From Psoroptes ovis (lineage: Eukaryota; Arthropoda; Arachnida; Sarcoptiformes; Psoroptidae), in assembly GCA_002943765.1 (NCBI GenBank), contig PQWQ01000001.1:4561501-4625500 (forward strand): a stretch of 64,000 bases of DNA. The letters are read 5' to 3'. Under the pieces are notes generated by a model. The model was not told the DNA's origin. It saw nothing but the letters and a program-made list of their open reading frames with translations, and searched no databases. Below, in pieces: positions 35,574 through 48,041 of the stretch. The first letter of the stretch is position 1; every line of letters begins with the position of its first letter. Position numbers and translations under genes: made by a program.

Positions 35574-37226
35574 ATGCCTGTGAAATTAAATTCAAATAAT
35601 AATCGGTATTCACCGATACCATCTTCATCGACAGCGATGACAACAACAACATCATCATCGTCTTTATTATTGACGACGACCAATAATAATGGCTCATCGC
35701 CAACATCTCAATTGGATTTATTATATAATGAAGATTTTAATATTGATCCAACCACAATCGATGTTACTGATTTATGTTTTGATGAAATTTGGAGTAATTT
35801 TATACCGACACCACCACAATCACCACCATTATTTGATTGTTGTGATGATATTTTTAATGAAAATATGCGTGAGCTAGAAAATGAATTGATAAATCCAAAT
35901 GTAATCACACATGATTGTATGTGGTCTGGACATTGTGGTGAATATAAATGTAAATCATCTGGTTATAGTAGTAATAATCATAATAACAATGGATTATTTA
36001 GCGGTAATAATCTAATTAAAAGTGGGAAAACATCAATGACATCAACATTGTTCAGGCCTGGAACACCATTCAATCTATCAACATCACCACAAAGCGCATT
36101 CAACAATTTCATACATGCATCTGAATTGAATATGAATGAAAATTATAATACTATGGAAGATGACAGCCAACAACAGCAACAAGAACAACAACAACAAATA
36201 TCGAATAATTCAATTTTAACAACGAATAGTAATGTTTATGCGATGACTAATGATCATTCTTATGGATCATCTCAACAACAAGTTCAGCAACAAAAAATCA
36301 TCATTTCTGATACAAACGAAAAAAGTCTCATTCAAAAAGATACGCAAAGTAAGTGTTTTCAAGATAATGATTATCTTGAGAAATTTTCATTAATTAATTG
36401 AAATTCATATTTCAATAACCAATCAAATATAGACATTTATCGTAAACCATTGGAAAACAAATCGATAGGTGGTCAACCAAGATTATCAAAAATTCGGTGT
36501 AAAAAATGGCTCAATAGCAGCACTAATCGTAAACATAAATATCAAACACAAAAGCAAAAAATGCAGCAGTCACAAAATTCTTTGTTAAATAATAATGTTA
36601 CATCGCCATCATCATTATCGTCATCATCTTCATCATCATCAACTAATGTTACGAAAAAGAATTTCATCAAATCACCAATAGTATCGTTTTCATCTGAAAA
36701 TAAAAATATTCAAAATATTAAACGTAAAAATCAAACACAAATTCAACCAGTAATTTCGGCAACAACATCAACAGCCAATTCATCACGTTTAATTCAAGTG
36801 AAAAGTATAAATAGTAGCAATATTAGCAGTAGTAATGTACAATTAGTGACAACGACATCAAATAATATTTCGAATTTACAATTGAATAGTCCAGCATGTT
36901 CAGATTCAGAGGAAAGTAGTTTATCATTATATCAAATACAATGTGATTCAAAAATGACCGAAGCTCCGCCATTCAAAAGACGTGAACATAATGATTCGGA
37001 ACGTAAACGGCGTGATCATTTAAGAAATTCATTCAATAATTTAAGAGATCAAGTACCAAAATTAAAATCATCCGAAAAAAGGCCACCAAGAATAATGATA
37101 TTACATGAAGCTAAAAATTATGTCCGTGAAATTATTAAAGAAAATGAAAAATTAGAATTGGAACATCAAAATGAAATTGAAAAATTTCATCGTTTGACCG
37201 AAATGTTAAGAAGGTTACAAGAATAA
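35574..37226 (+). CDS. Myc proto-oncoprotein orthologue (bHLH-zipper transcription factor)
   Basis: Two exons, 35574-36348 and 36433-37226, joined through GTAAGT and TATAG; the frame is kept and the product is 522 aa. Myc heterodimerises with Max and activates growth genes through E-boxes. Myc box I is seen as IPTPPQSPP (about residues 79-87) and Myc box II as DCMWSG (residues 114-119). The middle is Ser/Asn/Gln-rich. The C-terminus is a bHLH-zipper: basic region HNDSERKRR (H444, E448, R452 in the E-box-reading positions), helix 1 HLRNSFNNLRDQVP, helix 2 PRIMILHEAKNYV and a leucine zipper to the last residue. The protein is longer than vertebrate MYC but shorter than fly Myc. Poly(A) signal candidates begin at 37687. 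The start is the first ATG, after an A-rich leader. Boxes I and II together exclude Max, Mad or Mnt. Confidence 0.94.
36349..36432 (+). other. Myc intron
   Basis: 84 bp, GTAAGT donor and TATAG acceptor. It splits the codon after its first base; joining restores the frame into the second exon. Confidence 0.88.
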
Positions 37227-40200
37227 GAAAAATATTGAAAATAATATTGAATATATATTGAAAAAAATATTAGTTTATTTCTATCAATCATTCATATTCT
37301 GATTATGAAAAAAAATATTCGGAAACAAATCAATCAATCAATCACTAAATAATTATCACAATTATTAACTATTAATCTAATCTCTCTTTGAAATACTAAT
37401 TGCAACAATTGAATTTGCAAAAACATGAATTTTTTTTTCTTCTCAATATATATATTGAACTCTATATATAAATATGTGTACTTGAGCAATTTCAATTTTT
37501 TTTAATGAAATGATATATATGAATATTTGTCATGATTAATCGATAAAGAAACAAAAAAAATATGAATTTTGAATTTTGAATCTCATCATTTTCTTCTTAT
37601 TCATTCATTCATTGATTCATTTATAATTATAACATTATTATCCATTACAAACACATTGAATACATGAACACATTTATACATTTATAAATAAATAAATATT
37701 AATATATATTTGTATGTTTTTTTTTATTAATCATAAATATGATTTATCATATTATATAATCAATCATTACATATTCATACAATTTTTTTTTTGTTACTTT
37801 GGGATAATTTTTTTTTTCTGAGAATATTTTTAAATTTTGTATTTTTTCCCGCGTTTGTTTTTTGATTGGCGTAAATTAATGTTTCACCAACATCTACAAG
37901 AAGAATACACCCACAAAAATACAATCAAGACACTCATATAAAATAGATGTGGACCATCAATTTGGACATTTGTAAAAAAATTATATTCAAAACAAAAAAA
38001 CAAACAAGAATACAAAATGCTTGAATTGAATTGAATTCAATTAAATTCAGAATTTTGTAGTTTTTTATTACATTTTTCAAAGGTTACCCCTTGTCGCCCC
38101 TTATTCAATATATTGAAATGAATCATTTTCAATGAATTACAAGAATTTAGGATTTTCAAATTTTTATTTTTATTTTCATTTTTCCATAATTAATTTTGTA
38201 ATTTGATTTTGAAATAATCACATACAAATAGTAGATACACGCTCACACACCGACACACACCTTATTCAAATTATTGAAAAATATTATTACAAAAAATATA
38301 TATCTTCGATATTTGAAAAACTTGTGTACGAATTTTTTTTTTTAATAATTTCACAAATATTAATCGATTTAGAAACATTGAATGAGACACACACATGAAT
38401 GAATGATACACACACATATATTTACACAGAGATTATGAATGAATAATTAATTGAAAATTAATTTAAATTAATTAATTGAAAATTGATTAATGAATTAGCA
38501 AAATACCTTTCATTATTAGCTAATTATTAATAATACATTAATTACAATCAAATCAAATACATTTTTACATTGATTTTTCTTGATTTTCATTGATTTTTTC
38601 ATTGATTATTTCGCTTATTTTCATATAATTCAAAATAATAATAATAATAATATTACGAATAAACATATTGAAACATTACATTTTTTTTGCTCTATTTTTT
38701 AATTGAATTCACATTCATACATACATACATCCAGACATTTGAATAGTTTAATATATAAATATATATTTTCATTCAATCATTCATTCATTGATATATTTTA
38801 TCACAATTATCAAAAGAAGAAGAAAAGAAAAATTGAAATTAAAATCAAATTTTTTAAATGATTTAAATCAAATCAAATCAAAAAACAAAAAAACAATGTC
38901 AATGCTACCGTAATGAAATGTCCTTTTCGTTCATTCGAAATACATGTATTTTTATGTCATTTTTTTCAAAAAAAAAAATTTTCAAAAACTTTTTTTTGTA
39001 TTTCTGGCTTTTGTATTTTTTGTAATTTTCAAATATTTTTTTTCTATTATTATTTTGTCACCTGAAGCATCCATATTTTTCATTTTATTTGATTATTTTT
39101 TTCGAAAATGAAAAACAAAATAATAATAATTCATAGATTATGTTGAACATAATTTAAGAAATAATAATAATTTGTGGATGATGATGAAAAATTTATAAAT
39201 TTTTTTAAAAGTAAAATGATAATAATGAATAAATAAATAAATAAATAATGAAATGAATTGAAATTTAAAATCGAAATCGATTATCAGATTAATTCATATT
39301 TTTCTTTGTGTGGCGAAATTGTGTCCAATTGCTTTGTTTGTTTGAAAGTGTTACATCATGATTGATACATATTGATTTTCCTTTAACTTTGATTCAAAAA
39401 GTAAATGGTAAAAAAGCATTTGAAACAATCTAGATTGAATGGGAAATCGAGGTCTGAAAACAACAGGGAATGTACCTTTTGGAAATGGATTAAAGGATTC
39501 GAAATCGATTCCGATCCTTTAATGAAAACACTTGTTGCTTCAATCAAATTTGTTTTTTTGTAAATTCAAATTTTCCCAAATGTCAATTGATTGATAGGCG
39601 TTTTTTATTCTCATTTTGTTTTGATATTCATTAATCAATGTTTGTTTATTTCAATGTTTTTATTGATGATTTTTCAAAATTTCATTCATTAATATCCACC
39701 AATGGACAAGGACATTTCAAATGTTTTTAATTTCTTCAACTTTTTTCGGGTTAAAAAAATGGACAATTTACATTTTTCTCAATGAACGAACATTTCCCCT
39801 GATTTAGCTTCGTTTGAATCTGCCGCGTGTATGTTTAATTTCTTTTTGTTTTCCTTTGATTGTACATTCATATAACATATCGACGATAATATATGATCGA
39901 CGACGAATGTACTTGGTCAAATTATTTGAAAATATTTTCAAATATTTTGACTAATGAATTAACCCACAATGAAAAGTAATGAAACATTGAAAAAAATTTC
40001 AAGGACAAAAAATCAAAATCAATGAAAATCAATTGAAATTATTGGTAATCAACAAGGTAAGGTCGTAAGAGTATGCACAAAACGAGAAGAAGGGGTAATA
40101 AAGAGTCGAAGGGCTACAGGCTTTTAACTTTTGACCATAATTCAAATGAATGTTATTACATGTCGTTGGTCGGAAAACAAATACACATATTTTCGAGCTC

Positions 40201-40395
40201 TCATGGCTGATATTAATTAAAATCAGTCGAAAATTTTAAATATTTTCAGGTCACAATCCCTAATAGTCTTAGAATTGGAAGAGAAAGCAATTTCGAAGCT
40301 TGAAAATGGCCGAAAATATGTGCAATTGATCTGATCTGATCGGTGATCTGAGTGTCCCACACACTGTGGTGGCCAATGTGTCAAAAATTCAAAAA

Positions 40396-40424
40396 AAACT
40401 AAACGTATGTTTGACGTTTAGTTT
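40396..40424. repeat. Perfect 11-bp hairpin, 7-nt loop
   Basis: AAACTAAACGT at 40396-40406 pairs exactly with ACGTTTAGTTT at 40414-40424. It lies in a slightly less AT-rich stretch (40060-40440) with no recognised gene. Confidence 0.6.
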
Positions 40425-41171
40425 CGATTTATCTTAACGATTGCTTTAGTTCATATATCTATGGCCGAATGTGAAAATATTTGGCTAAATTCAAAACCAT
40501 TCGATAAGATAACACTGATCAACGATGATGATGATGATGACCTCCATCATCGATGATGTTTCGATGATCAATCAATTGATGATGATTTCTGGCGATTTTT
40601 CTCATTTGAAATTCCTTTGAAATCCATTGAAAATGATCACGAGAATCCAAACTCGATCCCGGAAAATCAAATGATTATCAATCAAAATCAAAGGCAGAAA
40701 CCTTGAATATGTGTACAATAAATCACTCGAACCATTTAAAATACAAAAATTTTCTTCTCGGAAATATTTTTGTGCCTCATATTCAAAGGTTTCAATTTTT
40801 CAATCGACAAACACCCGAACAAATACAAACAATTGTTTTTGAATTTTTGCTGTTGAAAGGTTTCGAATTCCAACAAAAACAACCAAAAGAAAAGTCGTTC
40901 AAGGATCGATTAATGAATGTGGATCATCATCATCATTTTCAGTTTCAATTTCTATGCTCAAGCCTTTATCTCTGAGCACAATCGGCTGATGAACAACATT
41001 CGGAAAAAAATGAATGTTCAAAGGATGATCGGGAATGTTTAAAATATTTTTTCTTCCATTAAATTGATGAATGAATGATGAATGAATGAATGTTTATCCT
41101 ACATTTATTTTCAACTGAAAAAGAAAATATTTCACATATTTTCATCAATTATTTCAGTTTGTATGTATGTA

Positions 41172-41251
41172 TTAGGTTGTCCGGAAAGTTCTGGCCGATT
41201 TTCATGGGCAACTCTATTTATTGAACGGAATGAACTTTTCGGACAACCGAA
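41172..41251 (+). mobile_element. Mariner-type MITE copy 6 (subfamily A)
   Basis: 80 bp; ends TTAGGTTGTCCGGAAAG and AACTTTTCGGACAACCGAA, flanked by TA at 41170-41171 and 41252-41253. The interior matches the copy at 11441 (AGTTCTGGCC, then GGGCAACTC). Confidence 0.87.
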
Positions 41252-43966
41252 TACATTAATTGTATTTACCAGGGTGTCGATAATGATGATGATGATGATG
41301 ATAATTATTCATTATTCATTCATTATTTCAAGGATTTTTTTCTTCTCCGGTAATGATGATAAATGTTCATCGTGCAGCCCTGTAAAGCAATTGAGAATTG
41401 ACCAGTTTCCACTGTGAAAAACAATTGCAAATATCTACGATTGTCCGAAGACGAGTTTCGTTTAATTCATCGTTGAATTATCGTCAAGTTATCGCTGAAT
41501 TTACCATTATCTTCATCCATTCATTCATTACAGTCAAATCATTCAATTTCATTCAATTTTTCTGGTATTTCTCCATCATGATTCATTCCATTTTTCGAAT
41601 CATATAATTATGATTATTTCATTTGATTTAATTGTAATTAAAAATTTTTTCGTCTTTATCCTCATGCATAAATTCCATTCCAATGCATCGATTCAATCTT
41701 TTATCTTTGTTTGATTCATTGTTTCGTTTACTTTGTTTGGTCATAACCAAACACATATTTCAATCATTCACAATCAATGAATAAAACACCATTCAATGAT
41801 TTGAATGATTCAATGATGTTAATTTCTCGTTAATTCATTTGGCAATCAACCAACCATTTCACGATGGAAAAAAACAGTTTTCGGATATGTTCGAGTGTGT
41901 GTTCGAGTATGTAATACGGGATGTGTAATAATGAAATAACAGTCAAAATTCATTGAAAAAGATTTTGTTCATTGGCGGAATCAAATGCAATTCACAACAA
42001 TGAATTGTGATTAAACGAAGGAATAATCTTCAATTAATCTCTTAAAGACTCTAGTGGTATTCAATGTGGTGAAATTCGGTGATTATTTCACTTGTTTCAT
42101 CCGTTTATGACCATTGATTCATTCGATGGACAATGTATAGCCTTTGATTCGATGTTCATCATTTGAAATTTGTCGTTTTTTCTTTGATTTTTCTTCAAAG
42201 TTTTTTCAGTTTTGAAATTTCAATTTGAAAATCATTATTTCAGTGGTACTCACCATTTTCAACAAATGATTCATCACGATTTTTTACATTGATTTCAAAT
42301 ATGTTTTCAATTATTATTTTGGCCAGAAAAAAAACTGGCCAATTACCGAATTTTTGCTTTTTAATATCTTTGATTTTAATTCGTTTTACATGCTTTTCAA
42401 TGGTCGAAATTATTTCCACATTTTTTTTTCTGGCTGATTTTGAATTCCACAATTTCTATTGAATCTATCTACCCCTGTGTGTGTGTGTGTGTATATTGGT
42501 AGATATATTAATGATCATTTCTTTTTGATAAATGTTCATTCATTTCTGTTAATTTGATTAATTAATAATTATTGGGAGTTGTTTTTGTTGGTCGGTTTAG
42601 TTTAGAAAATTATTTGTTTTGTATTGAATTGTCTATGTATGTGCATGCATTTACATTAAACCCTGTATTTCATAAATCGAAAAAAAAAAAATTTCAAATA
42701 TTAAATTAAATACACACACCAACAAACAAACACCAGACAAGACATGTAGCAATCAACAGTTGTTGGCCTACCGAAAAAAAAACAAAAATCAAATCAAAGC
42801 AATTCTTGATTTGGCCAAAAACAAAAATCGACCATCATTTATCTTGAAAATAGCTTGAAAATAGCCATTGTTTCCCCTCGAGCCATGAATTTCATTGCTC
42901 TTCATCAAAGAAACAAACAAACAAACAAACCAAAAGCAGGTGATGATGATAATGATTTGTATGATGTGGATGATGATAATATTCGGTGTATTTTAAAAAT
43001 GAAAAAATAGCCGGGCATTGAAGAATCATAGCAAAAAAAAAAAAAAAAAAGGTTAATGAAGTTGACCCATGTCTGCTTCTGTATATTATTATTATCATCA
43101 TCGTCATTATTATCATTGATTATTATCAATTTAAAATATAAATGGTAAATACATTCATCATCATCATCATCATCAAATACAATTGTATTATTTGTTATTT
43201 CGATTATTTGATTCGACTGATTGATTATTTTCTTGTTGTTTTGTCTCGTAGAATTCCATTGAATTTTTTCAATTCCAAAAATCACAACATCTGCCTTTGA
43301 GAGCCATGAGCCTAATAGCTTGCTGAGTGTGTCTGTGTGTACTTGCGGCACATGCCAGCCCATGTACCGGAATTTCGGAATTATCATTGATGATAAAACA
43401 ACAGAAAACACGTGCCGTTTTTTCACCATTCCAAAAACGCGTGTATGTATTCAATAAACGCGTTCAAATGACTTGTAACTTGTAACTGATTATTATTTGA
43501 TTATAACCATCATTGATACAATTGAATCACATGCACACGACGCAGGTGATCTGGTTTTTTTTTGCACCGGTACCTTGGAAAATTAAAGAAAATTCAATTA
43601 TTTTTGGTAAATTAATAATAATACTGTTAGAGTTGATAATTTTGAATAAATGTGAGACGATTTTTCAATATTAGGTACCATCATTTATTATCATCTTCGG
43701 AAAAATCATGGATTATTTCGAATAATTTCAAAATTCAAGAGACACAGGCCTAGGCCTTTGCATTTTTTGCATTCAAATTATCTGAAAAACCAGGGCCGGT
43801 CCGACGCGGGTGCGAAAGTGTGCGAGGCACGCAGGCGGAAGGCGCTCACGACCAGAAAAGGGCGCCTAGGTTTCAAAATTAAAATCAGGAATGATTCTTT
43901 TCCAATTAATTCTATTATTTTGAAAGAAAATGAAGGGTCTCATAATAAATTTTTTGTAGTTGTTAA

Positions 43967-44125
43967 CCCTTAGCACTCGAGGAAGTTACAGCGCAAGCGA
44001 GCCAGTAGCTCAACAATTTTCACTTTCATGTCAAATGATCATACAAAATTGAGGCTGAGGGGCGCCTATAGAGTTACTGCATCACATCTTGTGGGGAGTG
44101 AGACTCAGCGCTCGAGTGCAAAGAG
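43967..44125 (+). mobile_element. Nested piggyBac-like MITE
   Basis: 159 bp between two TTAA tetranucleotides (43963-43966 and 44126-44129). The ends are CCCTTAGCACTCGAG and inverted CTCTTTGCACTCGAG, two mismatches in 15. A TTAA target with CCC-type ends is typical of piggyBac elements. It has no coding capacity. Confidence 0.83.
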
Positions 44126-44421
44126 TTAATTTTTTTGTGAATTTTTATTGAGCCTGTGAGAAATCTCCCTGTGTAGCATAAGCTTTCCCGAAAAAAAACT
44201 TACTGACAATTTTTTTTAAACAGCTCAACGTCAAACCATTGAGATGGAGATGCATGCCACCTAATGGTGACATGCATCTCTACATAGATATGAAAAATTA
44301 ACCAAAATTGGAATTAAGAATTTTTATCTTTTCAAAGGACAGTTATAGCTAAAAATAACCCTTTGTGAGAAAAATAGATAAATGATCATTTTCAAGTTTC
44401 CGCTATTCATTTACGCTAGTT

Positions 44422-44579
44422 CAGTCATTCTCAACCTTTTTTTCGCTGCGGCACACTGAAAAAAGGAAAAGCCTTTATTTCCAAAATCTTGCGGCACACC
44501 AAGTAAAGGAATGAGTGTGATTTCCGAAATTTGGCCGCACACTTTTGAAATCTGGCGCAACACTGGTTGATAATGACTG
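44422..44579 (+). mobile_element. Nested hAT-type MITE
   Basis: 158 bp flanked by the exact 8-bp duplication CGCTAGTT (44414-44421 and 44580-44587). The ends are CAGTCATTCTCAACC and inverted CAGTCATTATCAACC, one mismatch in 15. The CAGTNNTTCTCAACC-type end is a familiar hAT terminus. Confidence 0.9.
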
Positions 44580-44804
44580 CGCTAGTTTTATGAAGATACG
44601 TTGAGCGCATCTCAAGATATCCATCTGGGCGCCAACGTGCAGCCACGAAAAATGCGTTGGGCAGCCAACGTGTCAATGCGCAACTGACGTATGCTGGGGT
44701 CTTTTCGTAAATGGCTTACCCAATTGGGGTAACAAAATATGCTGGGGCGCCGGCTGATTTTCGCACGCACTCAAAAAAAACCTCGGACCGGCACTGTGAA
44801 AAAC

Positions 44805-47800
44805 CATCTGTTCACCATGCAGTAGTGAACAATTTAAGCATTTAAAATTGAAAGGAAATTCGTAATTAAACCATGAAACCATTTCAAACTCAAAGAATGA
44901 TGAATTTATCATTTTAAATGTTGATTTCTCATTGATTGCATAATTAAATTCAAAATCACTGCATAATATTTAATGAGATTGAATTACTGGACAAAATTTA
45001 TGAGAAATTTACTCAGAAAATACCAAGTTAATTAATCAAGTGTAAATTCAATTAATCATTGGCCCAAATTTCGCCGAGAAATGCTTAAGAATACAAATCT
45101 TCAGAAAATGAAGGCTTCAAAACACCAAAAAAAAAAAAAAAAAATTCCAATTGATTGATTGATAGAAATAAACCAAATTATTCGTACAATAATATATAAT
45201 ATCATTGACATGAATTATTTTTTGTTGTTGTTTTTCAAACGATTTCTTAAAATAATAAATAAATCGAAAGACAAACAAAACAGAAACAGAAAACCAAATG
45301 TCAAAGTTCATTGATGGATTGATAAATTTGGCTTCAAATTAAGCGAAACTATTCTAACTTGAAATGAATCGAAACTGAACCAAAAAACAAAAAACAAAAA
45401 AAACTTAATTTAGATCAAATTTCGAGGTCATCGAAGCTGAAATTGAATTCAAAAAAATTGAAAATTGAATTTGAAAAAGTCTAATTTCGAAACACTTAAA
45501 TAAACAAACAAACAAACGAACGAATAAAATAAATGAATACATGCAAAATCTTATCAGTTTGATTGTGATTTATTCAAATGAAATAAAAAAATAATATCAC
45601 AGTGATAAAGATATTTAATTTTGTCGGTTGTCGCTTGTCACTTGTCACTTGTTGTTTCTCATCATCATTCTCATCATCATACTTTTATTTCTGACTCAGT
45701 TCAAAGACTGAAGCAAGCATAGAAAACACATAAAAATTTATGAATGACTGTCATATTCATGTTCATATGTTCATTCATTTGCTCACACACACACAAAAGT
45801 CATTTTGAATGAATGAATAAATATTTCAGTCAATTTGAATGAATGAAAAATGATTCATTCATTCATTCATTTATTATTATCATTGATTCATTGAATCATT
45901 GAATATTGTTGAAATACATATTAACAATTTGCAAAAAAAAAATCTTGATCCAATACATGAACAAGTATATGCTATGTTGTCGATGATGATGATGATGAAA
46001 ATGAAAATCATCGACATTTATATAGATCATTTTACACATTTTTTTTCGCTTATCGTTTTAAAGATTTTATCTTTATTTCATTTTTTTTTTGTTTTTTGAA
46101 TATTCAAATTTGAATTTAAATAAATGAGAATGAATATGTATGTTGTTTGATATGTGACAAGTGGCGAAAAATTTGAAAATGACAATTGACAATATCTGGA
46201 ATATACCAAAATTTTTTAATAATTTGAAATTTTGAGAAAATTTTAAAAATATTAGGTTGTCCCATAAGTTCTTGCCGTTTTTTGTATGAAAAAATATTTA
46301 AAAAACGGCAAGAACTTATGGGACAATTTAATAATTTAAAATTGAAACAAATTGAAACAAAAATATTTTTTTATCACAGAACAAAAAAACATTATGATAA
46401 AACACAGTGATTTATCAATCATTTATCAACTAACAAACTATAGTTTTATTATTCATAATACGAATCAATCAAAAATTGAATTGATGATTGATATCTGTGA
46501 ATCTATGTTGATGATAATTTCTTTCGATATCAATGTGAATATATATATGTGAGTCTACATGTGTATTTAATATCATTTGGCTCGTAAAACTCGTGAGAAA
46601 TTCCTATGTTTGAGAGGGAAGATCCTAAAATATGTTATGGTCCTAAAATATGGGGCTACACAGAGAGAGAGACAGTGAAATTGTCATTAAATGTATATCT
46701 TGGCAGACTCGAAGAATTGAAATGAATTTGATTTGATTGCAAAAATATACAGTTGAAGACCAGGAAAAATTTGAAAATGAAATTGAAATCTTATCAAATT
46801 GATATTAATTAATTGATATTTCTTTAAGCTTTCCTTCTTTTGATATCTATTCGATATGAATTCGAGTGATTCAATATCACATTTAATACATAAATTGATA
46901 TAAATTGCATGTGTTTGAATGCGAACAGATGCGTAAATCCACCGATTCATCTCTCTCTAAAGTTTAAAAATTTGAAAATTGAACACTAATCGTGTGCATT
47001 ATGGATGTGATAATTTATACACACACACACAGTGTCAGTATATTTTTCAATGTGTTTTTGATTTGAAAAGGAAAAAAACAAATAAATTCAAAATCTATTT
47101 AAAGATACCAAGTGTGAAAATATATTTATCATTCGATCAATTATCAATGAATTAACGATAATTTGATTGCAAATGATAATCTTTCAAGATTATTAATTTC
47201 TTAAAAGAGACTTAATGTTAAAAATGGATACATTTTTTCAAAATAATCTTTGAAGACAATCATTTGTATCATTTAAGCTTCATCATTAATATCATTATTA
47301 TTGTTCGATGATGTACTTGAATCAAATGATTTGATTGAAGATTATCAGGGATTTTTTTTCTCTTATTTCTTATTTAGTTTTTTGCTAAGGATTTTCCCCA
47401 AATTTTTCAAAGGAAAAATTCAAATTTTCTATGGTATAATTGCCGCCATCTGCTGAATGAATTTCAAAGTAAAATTTCAAATTTTTAAAAATATTTTAAA
47501 TTTTCAAAATTAATTTTATCACAATTATTCAATTCACAAATTTCAAAGGCTCTTAGCCTTTTTTTCAAGAATATCGATGCTCTACATATAATCTCAATGA
47601 TCCGGACATATATATTGATGCTCTTGATATCGATAACATATTTGATACATTTTTATTTTATTTCAAAATCTCCAAGTGATTTGAGTTCAAATACTGCTTA
47701 TCTTCGATAATAAAAAGTGAAAATACTTAATATGATTGAATTGAATTATCAAATGTTTTTTTGGTTTCCAAATCAAATCAATTAAACGATATAAAAATCA

Positions 47801-48041
47801 TCATGATAATAATAATGATTGAAATAATAATAAATATCTTTAATTAATTTAATGTTCTTAATCAAAAATTGATTATCATTAAATGATGATGATGATTAGT
47901 TCATATAAATTGAAAAGTTTTGTTTTTAGGTTGAGTGTATTTAAAAAAAAAGAAAAAATTCAATTTTATTGTTTTCAAAAAAACAAAAATCTATATTTAC
48001 ATTCCAATCAATTAAATTGATTATCATCAATAATAATAATA
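44805..48041. other. Gene-free region upstream of the GH27 gene
   Basis: AT-rich DNA with one MITE (46252-46331), CATT/ATG runs and no supported exon. A GCCGCCATCTGCT motif at 47442-47454 is the reverse strand of an AGATGGCGG word that recurs near 49.56 kb and 53.32 kb. Confidence 0.6.
46252..46331 (+). mobile_element. Mariner-type MITE copy 7 (subfamily D), near-perfect palindrome
   Basis: 80 bp with TA at 46250-46251 and 46332-46333. The arms 46257-46283 and 46300-46326 are perfectly complementary over 27 bp around a 16-nt loop; only two bases near the outer ends mismatch. Transcribed, it would form a stable hairpin. Confidence 0.88.

Larger units (their letters stand above)
37227..43782. 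other. Gene-free region downstream of Myc
   Basis: The Myc 3' untranslated region probably occupies the first several hundred bases (poly(A) signal candidates at 37687). The rest is AT-rich DNA with one MITE (41172-41251) and a CAAA run (42911-42930). A perfect 11-bp hairpin lies at 40396-40424. A minus-strand open frame at 42905-43429 was considered and rejected. Confidence 0.6.
43791..44796 (+). mobile_element. Non-autonomous hAT element carrying two nested MITEs
   Basis: A 1,006-bp insertion flanked by the exact 8-bp duplication TGAAAAAC (43783-43790 and 44797-44804). The ends are CAGGGCCGGTCCGACG on the left and the inverted CAGTGCCGGTCCGAGG on the right, two mismatches in 16. CAG-type ends with 8-bp duplications are the signature of hAT transposons. 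No transposase is encoded; the short frames inside are not protein-like. Base composition is clearly richer in G+C than the surroundings. Two smaller elements with their own target duplications sit inside it. A 14-of-16 inverted repeat also lies at 44246-44281. Confidence 0.9.

Noticed and set aside
41082..41417. 111-aa open frame
   Set aside because: It runs straight through the MITE at 41172-41251 and a (ATG)n run; chance frame.
42905..43429. 174-aa minus-strand open frame
   Set aside because: The second half is Asp/Asn/Phe-rich translation of ATC/TTA repeats, no domain pattern is visible in the first half, and there is no supporting ATG context or splice partner.
43758..44912. Short open frames in the hAT element region
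   Set aside because: They cross the boundaries of nested MITEs and lack hAT transposase motifs (no hATC or BED pattern); the element is non-autonomous.
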